NCBI GenBank assembly: GCA_963777515.1
Contig: CAVZQU010000007.1
Location: 434,001 to 498,000 of the forward strand
DNA: 64,000 nucleotides
Reading direction: 5' to 3'
Source: CAVSWT01 sp963777515
Lineage (GTDB): Bacteria > Bacteroidota > Ignavibacteria > Ignavibacteriales > Ignavibacteriaceae
The notes under the pieces were generated by a model that saw only the letters and a list, made by a program, of their open reading frames with translations, had not been told where the DNA came from and searched no databases. Of the stretch, positions 27,745 to 38,380 are shown in pieces (position 1 is the first letter of the stretch; each line of letters begins with the position of its first letter). A program made the position numbers and the translations under genes.

Positions 27745-28701
27745 ATGAGCATCTTAGTTGATAAAAAAACCCGTCTTGTAGTTCAAGGGATAACCGGAGG
27801 AGAAGGTTCTTTCCACACACAACAAATGATTGAATACGGAACTAAAGTAGTTGCTGGTGTTACTCCCGGTAAAGGAGGAACAGATTTTAATGGAGTACCG
27901 ATTTACAATACTGTTGACGAAGCTGTAAAAGAACAAAAAGCAAATACCTCAGCAATTTTTGTCCCCCCTGCTTTTGCGGCAGATGCAATTTTAGAAGCAG
28001 CTAATGCCGGCGTAAAGCTGATTGTATGCATAACTGAAGGCATTCCTGCTAATGATATGCTTAAAGTTTATAATGCTATAAAGCATTTTGATGTTGTTTT
28101 AGTTGGGCCTAACTGCCCTGGAGTAATTTCACCAGGCAAAGCAAAAATCGGAATAATGCCAGGCTTCATTCACAAAAAAGGAAATATTGGCGTTGTCTCA
28201 CGCAGCGGGACCTTGACCTATGAAGCAGTTAAACAATTGACTGATGTTAAACTTGGGCAAACAACATGTGTAGGAATTGGCGGAGACCCGATTATTGGTT
28301 CTCAATTCACTAAAATTATTAAAATGTTTAATGAAGATCCTGATACAGATGGTATTGTAATGATCGGTGAAATTGGCGGATCTGCTGAAGAAGAAGCAGC
28401 TGACTTTATAAAGAAAAATGTAAGCAAGCCTGTGGTTGGATTTATTGCAGGTAGAACAGCACCTCCGGGAAGAAGAATGGGCCATGCAGGAGCAATAATT
28501 TCCGGCGGCAAAGGTACGGCAGTAGAAAAAATGAAAGCAATGAAAAAAGCTGGAATACATGTAATTGATAGTCCTGCTGAAATTGGCTCTACAATGATAA
28601 AAGCTCTGGATTCACTAAAGAAGAAAAAATCATCTGTAAAAACATCCAAGAAAGTTTCAAAAACAATCAAGAAAAAAAGTTTAGTTAAAAAGAAAAAGTA
28701 A
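27745..28701 (+). CDS. sucD: Succinyl-CoA synthetase alpha subunit with Lys-rich tail
   Basis: Residues 1-290 are a normal SucD: VQGITGGEGSFHTQQM (CoA binding), VGPNCPGVISPGKAKIG, and GRRMGHAGAI with the phosphorylated His247. The final 27 residues are an unusual tail of mostly Lys, Ser, Thr and Val (SSVKTSKKVSKTIKKKS within it) not found in standard SucD of about 290 aa. The enzyme makes ATP or GTP from succinyl-CoA in the TCA cycle. No sucC is adjacent. ndk follows by 20 bases. Confidence 0.94.
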   Translation: MSILVDKKTRLVVQGITGGEGSFHTQQMIEYGTKVVAGVTPGKGGTDFNGVPIYNTVDEAVKEQKANTSAIFVPPAFAADAILEAANAGVKLIVCITEGIPANDMLKVYNAIKHFDVVLVGPNCPGVISPGKAKIGIMPGFIHKKGNIGVVSRSGTLTYEAVKQLTDVKLGQTTCVGIGGDPIIGSQFTKIIKMFNEDPDTDGIVMIGEIGGSAEEEAADFIKKNVSKPVVGFIAGRTAPPGRRMGHAGAIISGGKGTAVEKMKAMKKAGIHVIDSPAEIGSTMIKALDSLKKKKSSVKTSKKVSKTIKKKSLVKKKK

Positions 28702-28721
28702 TAAGAAGGAGAAAAACAAAT

Positions 28722-29153
28722 TTGAGCAACAGAACACTTGCAATTATCAAACCTGATGGTGTTGAAAAAAATCTAATCGGTCAAATCATAACAAAAATAA
28801 ATGAAGCCGGATTTAAAATTAAAGCAATAAAAATGACAAGACTGACAAAAGAATCTGCAGGTGGATTTTATGAAGTTCATAAAGAACGCCCTTTCTTTAA
28901 CGACTTAATTAATTATATGACTTCCGGACCTTGCGTTCCAATTGCTTTGGAAAAAGAAAATGCAGTTGCAGATTTTAGAAAATTAATAGGAGCAACAGAT
29001 CCGGCAAAAGCAGAAGAAGGAACTATAAGAAAATTATATGCAGAAAATGTTGAAAGAAATATTATTCACGGCTCAGACTCCGATGAAAATGCTAAAATTG
29101 AAATTTCTCATTTCTTTTCAAGAAAAGAATTACTTGAAAATTACAACAATTGA
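28722..29153 (+). CDS. ndk: Nucleoside-diphosphate kinase
   Basis: The 143-aa protein has canonical Ndk length, opens TLAIIKPDGVEKNLIG, and has the phosphorylated His116 in RNIIHGSDS. It balances nucleoside triphosphates. The start is TTG with AGAAGGAG upstream. Co-transcription with sucD is likely, with an intrinsic terminator downstream. Confidence 0.96.
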   Translation: MSNRTLAIIKPDGVEKNLIGQIITKINEAGFKIKAIKMTRLTKESAGGFYEVHKERPFFNDLINYMTSGPCVPIALEKENAVADFRKLIGATDPAKAEEGTIRKLYAENVERNIIHGSDSDENAKIEISHFFSRKELLENYNN

Positions 29154-29178
29154 GTTCCAATAAATTATTACTCCCATT

Positions 29179-29220
29179 GGGAATGATGATTTTAATGATT
29201 GTCATTCCCTTTTATTTTTT
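29179..29220 (+). terminator. Intrinsic terminator after ndk
   Basis: Arms GGGAATGA (29179-29186) and TCATTCCC (29202-29209) are perfectly complementary and are followed by TTTTATTTTTT. The stem plus T-tract on the plus strand just after ndk fits a Rho-independent terminator. Confidence 0.85.
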
Positions 29221-29243
29221 AATCAATTGAAGGCATCAAATTG

Positions 29244-30530
29244 ATGTTTAAATTTTTAAAATATTCTCTTTCATTTTCAATTTTTACTCATTTTGATATT
29301 AGCTCAGGAAAATCATAAAAAAAATACAATTGTATTTGGAGCTGATAGACTCATTTCAGAATATTCAAGATTTAATTGAAGGCAAAAATATCGGGATAGT
29401 CACAAATCAAACTGCCTTGCTATCAAATGGAATCCATCTAGTTGATACTCTTTTTAATGATAAAAAATTTAATATAACTGCTTTTTTGGACCTGAACATG
29501 GAATAAGAGGAGAAGCCCCTGCCGGAGAAAAAATAAATAGCAATGTTGATCCTAAAACAGGCATACCGATTTATTCATTGTACGGAAAAATAAGTAAACC
29601 AACAAAAGAAATGTTAAAGAATGTTGATGTACTTATTTATGATATTCAAGATGTTGGTGCCCGTTTTTATACCTATATATCAACATTATTTTATACAATT
29701 CAAGCAGGCGCTGAAAATAATATTCCTGTAATTGTTTTGGACAGGCCCGACCCAATAAATGGAATATTATGTTGATGGCCCGATTAGAAAAGATGACGAA
29801 AGATCATTTGTGGGTATTGCTCCAATTCCAATTGCATATGGAATGACGCCAGGAGAATTAGCAGAATATTTCGTTGGGGAAAAACTTATCGGCAAGGATT
29901 TAAAGCCAAATTTAACCGTAGTTAAAATGAAGAATTGGAACAGGAATTCTTACTATGATGATTATGATAATATTTGGGTAATGCCTTCACCAAATATTCC
30001 GGATAGAATACGGCAATTGCATACCCGGAATGTGTTTAATTGAAGGGACAAACGTATCTGAAGGGAGAGGAACATATCATCCTTTTTTAACAATAGGTGC
30101 TCCATATATTAATTCAGAAAAATTTAATTAGTGAACTGCAAAAATTTGGTGAAATTGGTATTAGTTTTAAGCCAGTTATCATTTACTACCATTTTCAATC
30201 TCAACAATGTCAACATCTCCGAAATATAAATTTGAAAAATGTTATGGGATAAAATTAGAAATTAACAACAGAGAGAAATTTAATTCAGTTGGGTTTGGGA
30301 TTAGATTGCTATGTGTACTTAAAGAAATTATACCCGATGACTTCAAATTAAGAAATTCTTCAATTGATAGATTGTCTGGGGATAAAAAAATCCGAGAAAT
30401 GATTGAGGCAGGAAATTCACCTGAAGAAATTATTTCATATTGGCAAAATGAATTAAATGATTTTAAGCAAATTAGTAAAAAATATTTACTTTATTATCAG
30501 AAAGGACCACTTAGTGGAAAGGAAAGTTAG
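29244..30530 (+). pseudogene. Decayed exo-muramidase NamZ (DUF1343)
   Basis: Fragments in all three frames together spell a DUF1343/NamZ protein: IGIVTNQTALLSNGIHLVDT, GPEHGIRGEAPAGEKI, LIYDIQDVGARFYTYIST, VLDRPDPING, PIPIAYGMTPGELAEYF and EGTNVSEGRGTYHPF. NamZ removes terminal N-acetylmuramic acid from cell-wall glycans. About seven frame changes (near 29285, 29362, 29492, 29757, 30015, 30125 and 30195) occur in 1.3 kb, far denser than elsewhere in the window, so this is probably a real pseudogene. A signal-like N terminus is still visible. Confidence 0.8.
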
Positions 30531-31582
30531 ATGAATAAAATAATCATAATATCATATCAGCTTTTATCTTATTTGGCTGTGGAGAAAAGAAAGAACAGAA
30601 AACAGCAACGGATAATACAGGTAGTAATTCTGAATTCGAGTGCAGAAAATTTAAAAACGCTCCTGTTGAAAATATTGATGGATCGTTTTTGATAAAATAC
30701 AAGTTTGAAAAAGGTAAAACATACAATTATAAAATGACATCTGTTTCGGAAGATAACCAATCAATACATGTAAGAGATACAGTGTTAAATCAAGTTGTAC
30801 ATCAGAATATAGTGTACATGATTAGCTTTGAACCAAAGGAAATTGATGCTGACAGTGTAACAGAACTTAATTGCAATGTTTCATCAGTTAAGCTTAATGC
30901 TGATGCAAACGGACAAAGTTTTTCCTATGAATCCGGTACCTCTGTCGATTCAGCTTCTCAAAATCGTTATGCTCAATATGCTGCATTGGTAAATAATCCT
31001 TTTGGGGTTAGAGTAAGTAAGGAGGGCGAGGTTTTGGAAATATTTAGAGTTGATAAAATTGTAAATAAATATCTTACTATCAAAGGATATGCTGACTCAG
31101 TTACATCGGCAGAAAAAGAATCAATGAGAAAAGATATCGCAGAAGGTTCATTAAAGCCATTGAATGACTCAAATGATAAGGAAATTCCCTGACCATTCAG
31201 TTGGAAAGGATTCAACCTGGTCAGTTAAACAGCAGCCAGAACCATTTATGATTTTCACAATTAATAACACAACTACATTTAAAGTAACTAATTTGCAGAA
31301 ACAAAATGATAACAAGCTGGCTGTAATTGATGCCAGCATGAATTCAAATGTAACAGGAAAAACAACATCAACTCAACAAGGTGTAAGATATAATTTTAAA
31401 AAACCTAAAGCTGTGGGAATGGTCATTTTAATTTTAATATTACTGATGGAGTAATGCAAAAAGCAAAAACTTATACAGAAATGAATGTTGAATTTTCAAT
31501 GGAAGCAAATACGCCACAAGGCAAACAAACAGGCTCACGTTCGGAAATAGTTAAGAATACTTATTTGATTGAGAGGATGTAA
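30531..31582 (+). pseudogene. Broken lipoprotein gene of unknown function
   Basis: A lipoprotein signal (ISAFILFGCG, lipobox Cys) is entered after a frame change near 30545. A long frame to 31192 encodes a mainly beta domain (KYKFEKGKTYNYKMTSVSED). Two more frame changes (around 31165-31192 and 31410-31440) connect it to a tail ending RSEIVKNTYLIERM. The pattern is similar to DUF6263-like lipoproteins (uncertain). Intact length would be about 350 aa. It shares the degraded condition of the preceding namZ. Confidence 0.6.
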
Positions 31583-31604
31583 AAATTTAATTTTATAAAC
31601 CGAA

Positions 31605-31756
31605 TTAAAAGAGGCTGTCTCAAAAGATCGGGTTTGTCAGACTGAGCTTATTGAAGACTGACATTTTCAAGTATAAATCACACCTGCCTGCCGGTAGGCA
31701 AGCTTCGATAAACATAGTGTGACAGTATAAATTACTTTTAAGACAGCCTCTTTTAA
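31605..31756. mobile_element. MITE-like palindromic element B with 22-bp terminal inverted repeats
   Basis: The left end (31605-31626, with core AGAGGCTGTCTC) is a 21-of-22 complement of the right end (31735-31756). Inside are two hairpins: one at 31636-31662 with arms GTCAGACT/AGACTGAC, and one at 31677-31723 with CACAC/GTGTG arms and the nested GCCTGCCGGTAGGC module. AATT flanks both sides, consistent with a target duplication, but the sequence is AT-rich and palindromic. No coding capacity. It lies between convergent genes. Confidence 0.7.
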
Positions 31757-31768
31757 TTTTAATATTTA

Positions 31769-33098
31769 TTATTTCAATAAAACCATCTTCTTGGTTTGAA
31801 TATAATCCCCAACTTTAAGTTGATAAAAATAAATTCCGCTTGAGAGATTATATTTCCCGGCATCGAATTCAACTTCATATTCTCCGGGAGATTGTTCTTT
31901 ATTAACAAGAGTTGCAATTTCATTTCCTAAAATGTCATAAACTTTAATTGACATAAAGCCTCCCCTAATGAGGAGCTTCTACGGTGGGGACAGTATATTT
32001 TATTTTTGTAGTTGGATTAAATGGATTAGGATAATTCTGATATAGCTTAAATGTTTCAATTTGATTCTTAGATTCATGAACACCTACTGTAAGCTTTGAA
32101 GCAAAAGATGCGGCAACAACCAAATCTAATTGGGTAACTTTTCTAACTAATTCCATATTTAATGTTTCAAAAGTGTCTGAAGATGTATGATAATAAGGAT
32201 TAGCTGAATAGAAAGTATTACTAGTCCATGGAGGTGCATTTTCAATTAGCAGCACAGATTTATAACCTTCATCCCAAAAAGAAGCGTGATCACTATAAGT
32301 ATCCGATGGAAAAGGAGGATTATTAATTGTTAATCCGACTGAAAATAAATCATTTGCTTCTATTATTTTTTCACCAAGCAATTTAGAATTGTTATTAGCT
32401 ACAATAGCAGTATAATCATAATTGTCATTGTAACCCACCATATCCATAATCATTGCACCAATAATATTTTCATTACTATTTCGCAGCTCGTTTGTAAATT
32501 GTTTACTGCCATAATGATGCCCCGGATATGCAGGCCCATATTCTTCGGCACCGAAAACAACTAATTTAATTCCATAACTATTTAAATAATGGAAGGTAGT
32601 ATCGGACAAAATCCTTGCAAGTTCAATTAAACCTGCAACCCCGGTAGCATTATCGTCAGCGCCGGGTGCTTTTATTGTCTGCCACTGCTGATTCCATATA
32701 TCAGTTCCCATTCTGCTTGCAGAACAATCTAGATGTGCACCAATAATAAAAGTTCCATCAAGATTTCCTTTGATAGTCGCAACAATATTATAGATTGGTT
32801 TTTTGTTAAAAGGAGAAGCAGCATCAGAAATATAAAATGTATCTAATTCTACCGAAGTTAAATTTGGGTTTAATTCAAATTGATTTTTAACATAAACAAC
32901 AGCACTATCAAAACCTGGAGTTAAATTTACTCTGCTTTGATACCCGGAAGCATATTGCAAAGCCTTAATATGATTTGATAAATTTCCAATTGAAATAGAA
33001 TCTTTCATTTTATTTATTTTATCAAAAAGTTCCTGCTGCGCTAAGGCACAGAAATTTGTTAGAAGAATTATAGAAAATATTAGAAAAGTTCTTATCAA
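31769..33098 (-). CDS. Secreted M28-family metallopeptidase with T9SS sorting domain (frame break inside the tag)
   Basis: A signal peptide (residues 1-21) precedes an M28 zinc peptidase domain with the ligands His122 (IGAHLDCS), Asp148 (PGADDNATG), Glu185/Glu186 (FGAEEYG), an Asp in MDMVGYN and His in YYHTSSDTF. The T9SS domain starts at LYQNYPNPFNPTTKIKY, but the frame stops at 31965. The rest (IKVYDILGNEIATLVN to MVLLK) continues in another frame to 31769. The break coincides with a small palindrome at 31968-31990. It probably cleaves peptides outside the cell or at the cell surface; loss of the full tag could impair export. Confidence 0.88.
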
Positions 33099-33134
33099 AT
33101 CTTTTTACAATTTTATTTTAATTACACTGAGTAA

Positions 33135-34269
33135 TTATTTGATCAGTACTAACTTTTTTGTTTGGGCAAATGATCCGTCTTTCAATTGATCAGACTGAAT
33201 CGTTAAACGATAAAAATAAATTCCACTAGATAAACTATACTTACCGGCATCAAATTCCACTTCATATTCACCTGGAGATTGTTCTTTATTAACAAGAGTA
33301 GCAACTTCGTTTCCCAAAATGTCAAAAACCTTTAGCTGTAGAGACGGCTATGCCCCGTCTCTGTAGATGGCACAGAATATTTTATTTTCGTAGATGGATT
33401 AAACGGATTAGGGTAATTCTGATATAATTGAAAGGAATTAATCTTTTGAATAAAATCATTTATACCAGTTAATGAATTTGGGCTTCCGGCATTTATCCAG
33501 GCAGTAATAATTAATTCAGCTAAAGATTTTGAGGCATGCTTGAATAAACTTATTGTAAAATTACCTGATAACTCCCAAAGTTTTTGATAATATTGATCAC
33601 TGTTTGTATTTCCCGCGTAAGATTTTGCTTCTTTATCAGCATTTAAAACAGAATCAACATATATATAATTTCCATAAATCATATTAAAAACATAATCACT
33701 TACATTATCAACATAGAAATAGAATCAGATGAATAATTAATTTGTGAAGAATATTTATCTAATCATGTCTGTTTCATATCTGGAATGAACGCCATACTGA
33801 TTTGTGTATTGTCCATTATAATTTTTTGTGATATGCAGCGGCATGTGAGCATCACCGACATAATGGCCGAGGTCTGCTGCAATTAATACAGCTTTGTTAT
33901 AATCTTCTTTTTCAAATGCAGCTTGAAGTGAATCGGTTGTATTTATAATTGCCCATGGCAAAATGCCTATATCAATTACTTTACTTAAACCATAAACAGA
34001 AACAATAGAATCATAATCTTGAATTATATGACCGCTATCAATAAAACTTTGATAGCTGTCAATATCTATATAATGTTTTGGGCTTTCGCTTGGATCAGAA
34101 CTTTTTCTATAATCTGCATCCGATGCATGATCCCCAAGCTGCTGCATCCAATCAAAATTAAAATTAACCGGGAAAAATTTAACTGCATTTTATTTATTAT
34201 TAAATGACCGGTTCTTCCCCATCCTGCCAACAATAAAACAGAAAGGACTAAAAATATTTTCTTTAACAT
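33135..34269 (-). pseudogene. Zinc-dependent phospholipase C / S1-P1 nuclease-like secreted protein, several frame breaks
   Basis: After a signal peptide comes GWGRTGHLIINK; the first Trp is a zinc ligand in the PLC/P1 nuclease fold. Then follow QLGDHASDAD, ILPWAI, DLGHYVGDAHMPLHITKN and NQYGVHSRYETDMI, the expected His/Asp zinc-site motifs. A C-terminal T9SS tag with NYPNPFNPSTKIKY follows. Frame changes occur near 34150-34200, 33700-33760 and 33335-33360 (the last at a palindrome). It may have hydrolysed phospholipids or nucleic acids. It could be intact in the organism if the breaks are errors. Confidence 0.7.
33340..33362. repeat. Palindrome inserted in T9SS-tag coding sequence
   Basis: Arms AGAGACGG (33340-33347) and CCGTCTCT (33355-33362), flanked by direct repeats CTGTAGA, lie exactly between the codons for TKIKYSVP and LKVFDILG of the sorting domain. 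The gene frame changes by one base across it. Confidence 0.7.
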
Positions 34270-34288
34270 TCATACCTTCAATAATATA

Positions 34289-36436
34289 CTACTTCAATAA
34301 TATCATTTTTTTTGTACTTATAAAACCTCCAGCTTTCAATTGATAAAAATAAATCCCACTTGAGAGATTATATTTATCCGGCATCAAATTCTACTTCATA
34401 TTCTCCTGGAGATTGTTCTTTATTAACAAGAGTTGCAATTTCATTTCCAAGGATATCATAAATTTTAAGTTGTATCAAAGTCCCTCCTCTGGAGGGGATT
34501 CTACGGGAGGCTGGGATTGCATATTTTATTTTTGTTGTTGGATTAAATGGGTTTGGGTAGTTTTGCTGCAACATAAAATCAAATACTTTATTTACCTTAT
34601 CTCCAACCGAAGTAGTTTTACCCCAAACACATTTATAATATCCCGAATCAGGCGAAAAAGATGTATCAGGAATTATCCCTTTTGTTTTTGCAAAAAATTT
34701 ATATTCAAAACAATATCCACTCTTTAGTAAGAGGGTATCCAACATTGTTGAAATTAGATATTCTTTGGTTTTGAAAATATTTTGTGCAAGGTGGTATCAT
34801 TAAATAGAATTGAATCATTTTTTATGTAACGACTTATCATATAAACTGAGTCAATGAAATTGAGGCCTGTATGTGGTGTATTTGGATCAAAAAAACTAGA
34901 AAATTTATGATTAACAGAAAATTGAATTTGAAAATTAATACTGTCAATTTTAGTTATTGGTATTAATGTTATTTCTGGTTTATAATGATAAGATAAATAA
35001 TGAGGTGTATTTGTAGAATCATAAATGATTGCCATGATTAAATTGTCTATTTTATCATAATCTGGACCTGCGTACATGGAATAACTATATGAGAATGGAC
35101 CAACGTTTTCTCCAAAACTTTCATGTGAATTTCCCCAAGAGCCCCAAACACTTCCAGCAGAAAATCCCTTATAGTATATCGAAGAATCAAAAAGATTGGT
35201 AGTTCCAGTAAAAACAGATGCATAATCCAAATCTTCAGTTCCAATATAATGTGGAAAGGTAGCCATATCAGGCAGATTAAAATCCATATATATTTTAGCT
35301 GAATCTTTATACCATATATAAAGTTTCTTTTCTTTTTCAGAATAATGTAACCATTTATTATCATATAAATAATATTTTATGTTATTTATGATGGTATCTT
35401 TTTCAATTGAAAATGTTTTTGCAGAGTAAGTCCATATACCTGAAGCAAATTTATAGCTAATAAATTGCCATTTATTATTTAAATGCATAGGGAAATAATT
35501 ATTTCCGACATAAGTGGGAATAGATGGATTGAATAAATATAAACCTCCTGAAGATGCTACATAAATTTTTTTATTATATTCTTGAATCTCACTTGCTTCA
35601 AAAGAACCGCCAAGATTATTCCATGAAATTCCATCATCGCTTGATTTATAAATACTACCAAATCTACACCCATACAAATTATCATTTGAATCAATACTAA
35701 GTACGCCATCAACCAAATAAAGATCGGAAATTAATTCCCATTTTTTGCCATAATCTCTTGAGGTGGCTATGCCATGAATTGTCACGGCAAAAATTTCGTC
35801 TTTGCTGTTTATAATTATGTAGGAAACTCCACTATTCACAACTTGATTATCTATTTTTATCCAATTAGAGCCATCATCAGTTGAGGTAAAAATTCCATTT
35901 CCATGGGTAGATAAAAATATTTGCCCGTTAGATGCAATATCAATATTATTCAAATGTTCTGAAGAAATAGAGTCCGCAACTTTAACGGAATCCCAAGTTC
36001 CTCCATTATCTTTGGTAATATAAAATTCTCCATAATAATTGACTGCATAAGTAATCCCATTCTTAGATTTCAAATCAGTAATTTGATAAATATTTTCCAA
36101 TGAGACTGTCCAGCTTTTAGCTGTATCATTAGATTTATAGATTTTATTTTCACTTTGTGCATAAGCAAACATTGAACTATTAATACTATCATACTCAATT
36201 TCCAAAAAGGTAAAAGCATATCTAAAAGGGTTTTTATTTTCCCATGTTTTACCGCCATTATTTGTATAAATTAAATTATAATTTAAAATTGCAAGGAATG
36301 ATGAGTCATTTAATATAACAATATCTTTACAAGAATTTGAAGTAAGTTTAATCCAATTTAACGGTTGTGCAAATGAAGAATATTTACAGCATATTAAAAT
36401 AAATGCTGTAAAAATAATTCTATTATAAGAAGACAT
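34289..36436 (-). CDS. Secreted BNR/YCF48-like repeat protein with T9SS sorting domain, two frame breaks
   Basis: A signal peptide (about residues 1-23) is followed by repeats of the sialidase/YCF48-like type (YTNNGGKTWEN, YKSNDTAKSWT, FTSTDDGSNWIK, YKSSDDGISWNN), predicting a beta-propeller. The frame from 36436 stops at 34754. A shift at an AAAACC run joins it to the frame ending at 34374, which carries NYPNPFNPTTKIKYAIP, a SRRIPSRGGT insertion and LKIYDILGNEIATLVN. A second shift near 34375 restores the final LSSGIYFYQLKAGGF to the stop at 34289. Role unknown; the product is exported by T9SS. Confidence 0.78.
34481..34498. repeat. In-frame palindrome in T9SS-tag coding sequence
   Basis: Arms TCCCTCC (34481-34487) and GGAGGGGA (34491-34498) lie in the loop between TKIKYAIP and LKIYDILG. 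They are read in frame and add the peptide SRRIPSRGGT relative to ordinary sorting domains. Confidence 0.7.
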
Positions 36437-36460
36437 GCTATCTCCCCTTCATTTAAATAA

Positions 36461-38319
36461 TCATTTTAAAAATAGCATTTTATTTGTTTGAATAAAACTG
36501 AACCAGCTTTTAACTGATAAAAATAAATTCCACTTGATAGATTATATTTACCTGCATCAAATTCAACTTCATATTCTCCGGGAGATTGTTCTTTATTAAC
36601 TAGAGTTGCAATTTCATTTCCAAGGATATCATAAATCTTCAATTGTACAGATGAGGCATGCCTCGTCTCTACCAATGGAATTGTATATTTTATTTTTGTT
36701 GTTGGGTTAAATGGGTTTGGATAGTTTTGAGATAATGAAAACTTTGTTGGAAGATTATTCCCCTCATCTTCTATTCCTACAACTGTTGTGTCTCCATAGA
36801 CAATACCATCTATAACGGCGCCGGTCAAATTATCTTCGGTCCCAACTAATTCCCACCATAATTCATAATTTAAACCTATACCTTTAATTAAAGAGAATTC
36901 ATGTAGTGGTGTTGATTGCCCTTTATACTCTCTTTGGGTAGAATTTAGTCCCCATTTACTTATAGATTTTTCATTTTCTAATAATACGGGCTTATGCTCT
37001 TCCACATAAAAAGTATCGCCAACTTTTGCTGTTAAATCAAGAAATAATGATTCACTTACTAATGTATCACTATCAAAATATGCTCTGTAAATTTTCTCGG
37101 AGCTTGAATCTACTCGATAAAAATTTCCATCGAAAGAGGAACCACTTAATTCAAAATAGTTTTTACCTTTATAAATCATACTTCCACTAACTTCAACATA
37201 TTTTTTAGTTGTTGTAGCTTCCGATTCACTTGTAAACGTTGAATTATAAACCCATTTATTACCCTTTTTTAGTGGAAACCAGCTAAAAATATCAGGATTT
37301 ACGGATAGGTTTTTAATTGGTTTAATTGTATCTGAGGTTATTTCATATAAATCATATTTTGTTGCTGCGTATAGAATATTTGAATTAGGTTTTTTGTAAA
37401 TGCCGATTATATCTCTATCTAAAGATTTATATAAACTAAAATTTTCACCGTAATTATTAGAGGAATAAATATTCTTTCTATTTGAAAGGAAAATTGTTCC
37501 GGTTTGTGAATAATCTAAGCTAATAAAAATTTTATGTGCATCACTAAACCGTTTTGTCCAGCTAAAAGCATTGCCCTGATTATTTGATACAATAAGGCTG
37601 TATGAATTATTATTGTAAAATACTCGATATACATAATTAGTATCTTTATCAAACAATATTTTATTATCTCCGCTGTAATTTGATTTAGAAGTATCAACAA
37701 CTGAAAAAGTTTTCCCCCCGTCCGTTGATTTGTTTAATTCGCCTAAATTTGTTGCAGCAAAAATAGTTTTATCATTCCTTGGTGATAATGCGATTAAATT
37801 AATTGGTAAGGTTTTAACGGTATCCCATGTCCATCCACCATTAGTACTTTGGAATAATATTTCTCTTATTGATGAATAAATTAAGCTGTCATTTTGCTTT
37901 GATATTTCTAAATTACCATCATATCCGCCAAATACATCAAGTAATTGCTTTTCTGAATCATACCTAAAAATAAAAGCAGTCGGATCAACGGTAACTCCAA
38001 CAGCGTTATAAATAAATTTGTGAGGATTATTATCCCAAAATTCATAATCCGTGATTGACTTATAACCATTAAACAAGGTTCCACCATCAAACAATAGAAG
38101 TGAATCTGAATTTGTTTTAGTATCCAAATGATAAATGCTGTTCTCCTCATAATCATCCATTGGTGGATTTCTATGCTGGTAAAAATATAATCGGTAAAAC
38201 AATTGGGTATTGCCGCTGATATCTTCCATTCCCTTTAATTCAGAAAAAGTATAATATTTCTGTTGAGCAAAGATTGAAGACGTTAATAGTATGACTAATA
38301 GAAAAGTAAATATTTTCAT
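36461..38319 (-). CDS. Secreted BNR-repeat protein with T9SS sorting domain
   Basis: The roughly 618-aa product has a signal peptide (residues 1-18), several YCF48/BNR-like repeats (STNGGWTWDTV, STDGGKTFSVV, SNNYGENFSLY), a second beta-rich region from about residue 345 starting FSWFPLKKGNKWVY, and the T9SS tag with NYPNPFNPTTKIKYTIP. A frame change in the last 15 codons makes one frame stop at 36466. The alternative frame ends SFIQTNKMLFLK at 36461, matching the family, and is preferred. A palindrome adds VETRHASS within the tag. Function unknown; cell-surface or secreted. Confidence 0.8.
36649..36668. repeat. In-frame palindrome in T9SS-tag coding sequence
   Basis: AGATGAGGCA followed at once by TGCCTCGTCT forms a near-perfect 20-base palindrome. 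It lies in the same loop of the sorting domain as the other insertions and is read in frame, adding ETRHAS. Confidence 0.7.
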
Positions 38320-38380
38320 TTTGGACCCCTTATAAGAATAATGCTTATGCTATTTTAAGCTTTTTTATTTCAAAAAGCAA

